Positions 13,347-14,414 of a stretch of 14,414 bases of DNA are shown here, in pieces. The translations under genes and the position numbers were made by a program. The stretch is from Acetobacteraceae bacterium (GTDB taxonomy: Bacteria > Pseudomonadota > Alphaproteobacteria > Acetobacterales > Acetobacteraceae). Within the stretch, counting starts at the first letter, position 1; each line of letters begins with the position of its first letter. The notes under the pieces were generated by a model. The model did no database searches. It saw only the letters and a program-made list of their open reading frames with translations, and had not been told where the DNA came from. Location of the stretch: positions 1 to 14,414 of the forward strand of contig JASHVY010000299.1 of assembly GCA_030044345.1 (NCBI GenBank), in the 5' to 3' direction.

Positions 13347-14024
13347 TCACGGCACCGCGGCCGAGCCGAGGCGGGCGACGACCGTCTCGCCGCCGATCAT
13401 GGTCTGCCCTTCCGTTACCAGCGGCTCGACAGCTTCGGGCAGATAAAGATCGGTGCGGCTGCCGAAGCGAATGATGCCAAAGCGCTCGCCGGTGGTGACG
13501 GCATCGCCCTCGCGCACATTGCAGACGATGCGCCGCGCGATCATCCCCGCGATCTGCACAACCGCGATCTCGCGCCCGTCCGGCAGACGGATGGCAAGCG
13601 CATTGCGCTCATTGCGATCACCAGCCTCGGGATCGGCAGCGTTGTGGAATCCGCCGTGGCGGTAAGCGATCCGCGTGATCGTGCCATGAGCGGGAATCCG
13701 GTTCACATGGACATCGAGGATCGAAAGGAAGATGGCGATCCGCCAGCGCGGCTGAGCACCCAGGCCGAGCTCCGCGGGCGGTGCGGCCGGCGCGACCTCA
13801 AGGACATGCCCATCGGCCGGCGCGAGCAGGACATCCGGCTGCGGCGGCGCCACGCGCTCGGGGTCGCGAAAAAAATAGAGGCAGAGCAGGATGAAAAGGA
13901 AGGCGAGCCAGGCGAGCCAATGGCCGACCAGCAGGCCGAGCAGGAAGAGAACCGCCCCGACGATCAGGAACGGACGCGCGGCAGGGTGCGGCGGAGCGAA
14001 ATGCAGCGTGTCGGCAATGGCCAT
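13347..14024 (-). CDS. psd: Phosphatidylserine decarboxylase, short (type A) proenzyme
   Basis: Psd converts phosphatidylserine to phosphatidylethanolamine, using a pyruvoyl group made by self-cleavage at a serine. The 225-residue product is the short form common in Alphaproteobacteria. It has two hydrophobic stretches near the N-terminus (about 18-51), then YFFRDPER, the APADGHV block, SILDVHVNRIPAHG, GERFGIIRFGSRTDLYLP and a short alpha-chain. The cleavage serine is in the FGS of RFGSRTD (about residue 195), so the mature alpha subunit is about 30 residues. H117 in the DVHVNR region is the expected helper histidine. No frameshift is seen. The gene is followed 10 bases later by pssA, and 89 bases separate it from the LysM gene upstream. 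No clear promoter or ribosome site was found in that gap. Confidence 0.95.
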   Translation of the reverse strand: MAIADTLHFAPPHPAARPFLIVGAVLFLLGLLVGHWLAWLAFLFILLCLYFFRDPERVAPPQPDVLLAPADGHVLEVAPAAPPAELGLGAQPRWRIAIFLSILDVHVNRIPAHGTITRIAYRHGGFHNAADPEAGDRNERNALAIRLPDGREIAVVQIAGMIARRIVCNVREGDAVTTGERFGIIRFGSRTDLYLPEAVEPLVTEGQTMIGGETVVARLGSAAVP

Positions 14025-14113
14025 GAGGCGCGGTTATGGGAGTTCACTTTCGATGGAGCAAGGCTTGCCCAATCTTCTTCGAGCGTCGCATGCGCGCCCG
14101 ATCCCGGACTCGC

Positions 14114-14414
14114 TCAGCCATGCCCCCCTGTCGCCGAAGACGGGGCCGGGAGAATGAAGATTTGGCCGGGATAGATCAGTTTTGGATCCCGGATCTGATC
14201 CCGGTTGGCCTGAAAGACCAGGGTATAGCGCGAGCCGCTTCCATAGGCGTGCTCGGCGATCACCCAGAGACAGTCTCCGGGCCGAACCATCACCGCCCGG
14301 GCGGCAGTGTTCAACGGCCCTTCCGGGCGGTCGAATGGAACAACCACGCGGGCCAGGACCGCGCCGGCGGGCGAAAGCTGGTCGACGCGAATCTCATGCT
14401 GTCCAGGAAGCACG
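14114..14414 (-). CDS. LysM-domain protein, C-terminal part (5' end outside window)
   Basis: The minus-strand frame is open to the right edge of the window, so this is the 3' end of a longer gene; the GTG just inside the edge should not be taken as its start. The visible 99 residues contain a short beta-type stretch (IRVDQLSPAGAVLARVVVPF) and a LysM module: VRPGDCLWVIAEHAYGSGSR, then YTLVFQANRDQIRDPKLIYP and GQIFILP. LysM modules bind N-acetylglucosamine-containing glycans such as peptidoglycan. The ending ILPAP plus a short tail is typical of alphaproteobacterial proteins with one C-terminal LysM behind Ig-like or proline-rich segments. Export is expected, but the signal region is outside the window. 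It is on the same strand as psd, 89 bases upstream, and may or may not be co-transcribed. Confidence 0.88.
   Translation of the reverse strand, partial: VLPGQHEIRVDQLSPAGAVLARVVVPFDRPEGPLNTAARAVMVRPGDCLWVIAEHAYGSGSRYTLVFQANRDQIRDPKLIYPGQIFILPAPSSATGGHG

Noticed and set aside
11521..13474. Plus-strand open frames opposite lpxB, pssA and psd
   Set aside because: They lie antisense to intact conserved genes and have low-complexity Arg/Ala/Glu-rich translations without domains.
13883..13896. Third occurrence of AGAGCAGGATGA, inside psd
   Set aside because: No inverted partner lies nearby, and on the coding strand it simply encodes the conserved hydrophobic helix of Psd, so it is not counted as a third palindrome.

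Overview
The window is about 14.4 kb of GC-rich DNA that is densely coding. It looks like an alphaproteobacterium: it has a DUF1489 protein (a family essentially confined to that class), the psd-pssA pair, a complete lipid A / heptose pathway signature (lpxB, hldE) and strong G/C preference at third codon positions. I would not go below class from sequence alone. There are no rRNA, tRNA, CRISPR, transposase or phage genes.

Layout. Bases 1-468 hold the C-terminal half of a pyridoxal kinase (+). Next is an LpxR-type lipid A 3'-O-deacylase (+, about 603-1640), converging on the bifunctional heptose kinase/adenylyltransferase hldE (-, 1683-3212) with a long palindrome between them. A DUF1489 gene (-, 3285-3704) follows, then the C-terminal stub of a broken gene (-, 3777-3932). 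An AT-rich intergenic island and a poorly coding stretch run to about 4540. A tight two-gene unit (+, 4542-6816) then encodes a lysine 2,3-aminomutase-like radical SAM enzyme and a Ddl-like ATP-grasp ligase. It converges on an atypical cis-prenyltransferase (-, 6844-7632). A three-gene operon (+, 7849-11268) encodes a class III CoA-transferase, a crotonase lacking both hydratase glutamates and a 14-helix MFS exporter. The right end is a minus-strand envelope cluster: LysM protein (partial), psd, pssA and lpxB.

Themes. Much of the window concerns the envelope: lipid A synthesis (LpxB), inner-core heptose (HldE), lipid A trimming (LpxR), phosphatidylethanolamine synthesis (PssA then Psd), a prenyl diphosphate synthase and a LysM protein. 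The CoA-transferase, crotonase and MFS genes form a separate catabolic or modification module whose substrate cannot be read from sequence.

The best candidate for an undescribed system is the KamA/ATP-grasp pair. The aminomutase keeps every lysine- and cofactor-binding residue I can place. The ligase keeps Ddl ATP and metal residues but has a changed acceptor loop. A simple reading is that beta-lysine is made and then joined to another carboxylate or amine; this is inference. Other points of interest are the degenerate gene stub beside the AT-rich island, two small tandem duplications placed exactly on a start site and on a pair of stop codons, and a dispersed palindrome with shared AGAGCAG arms.
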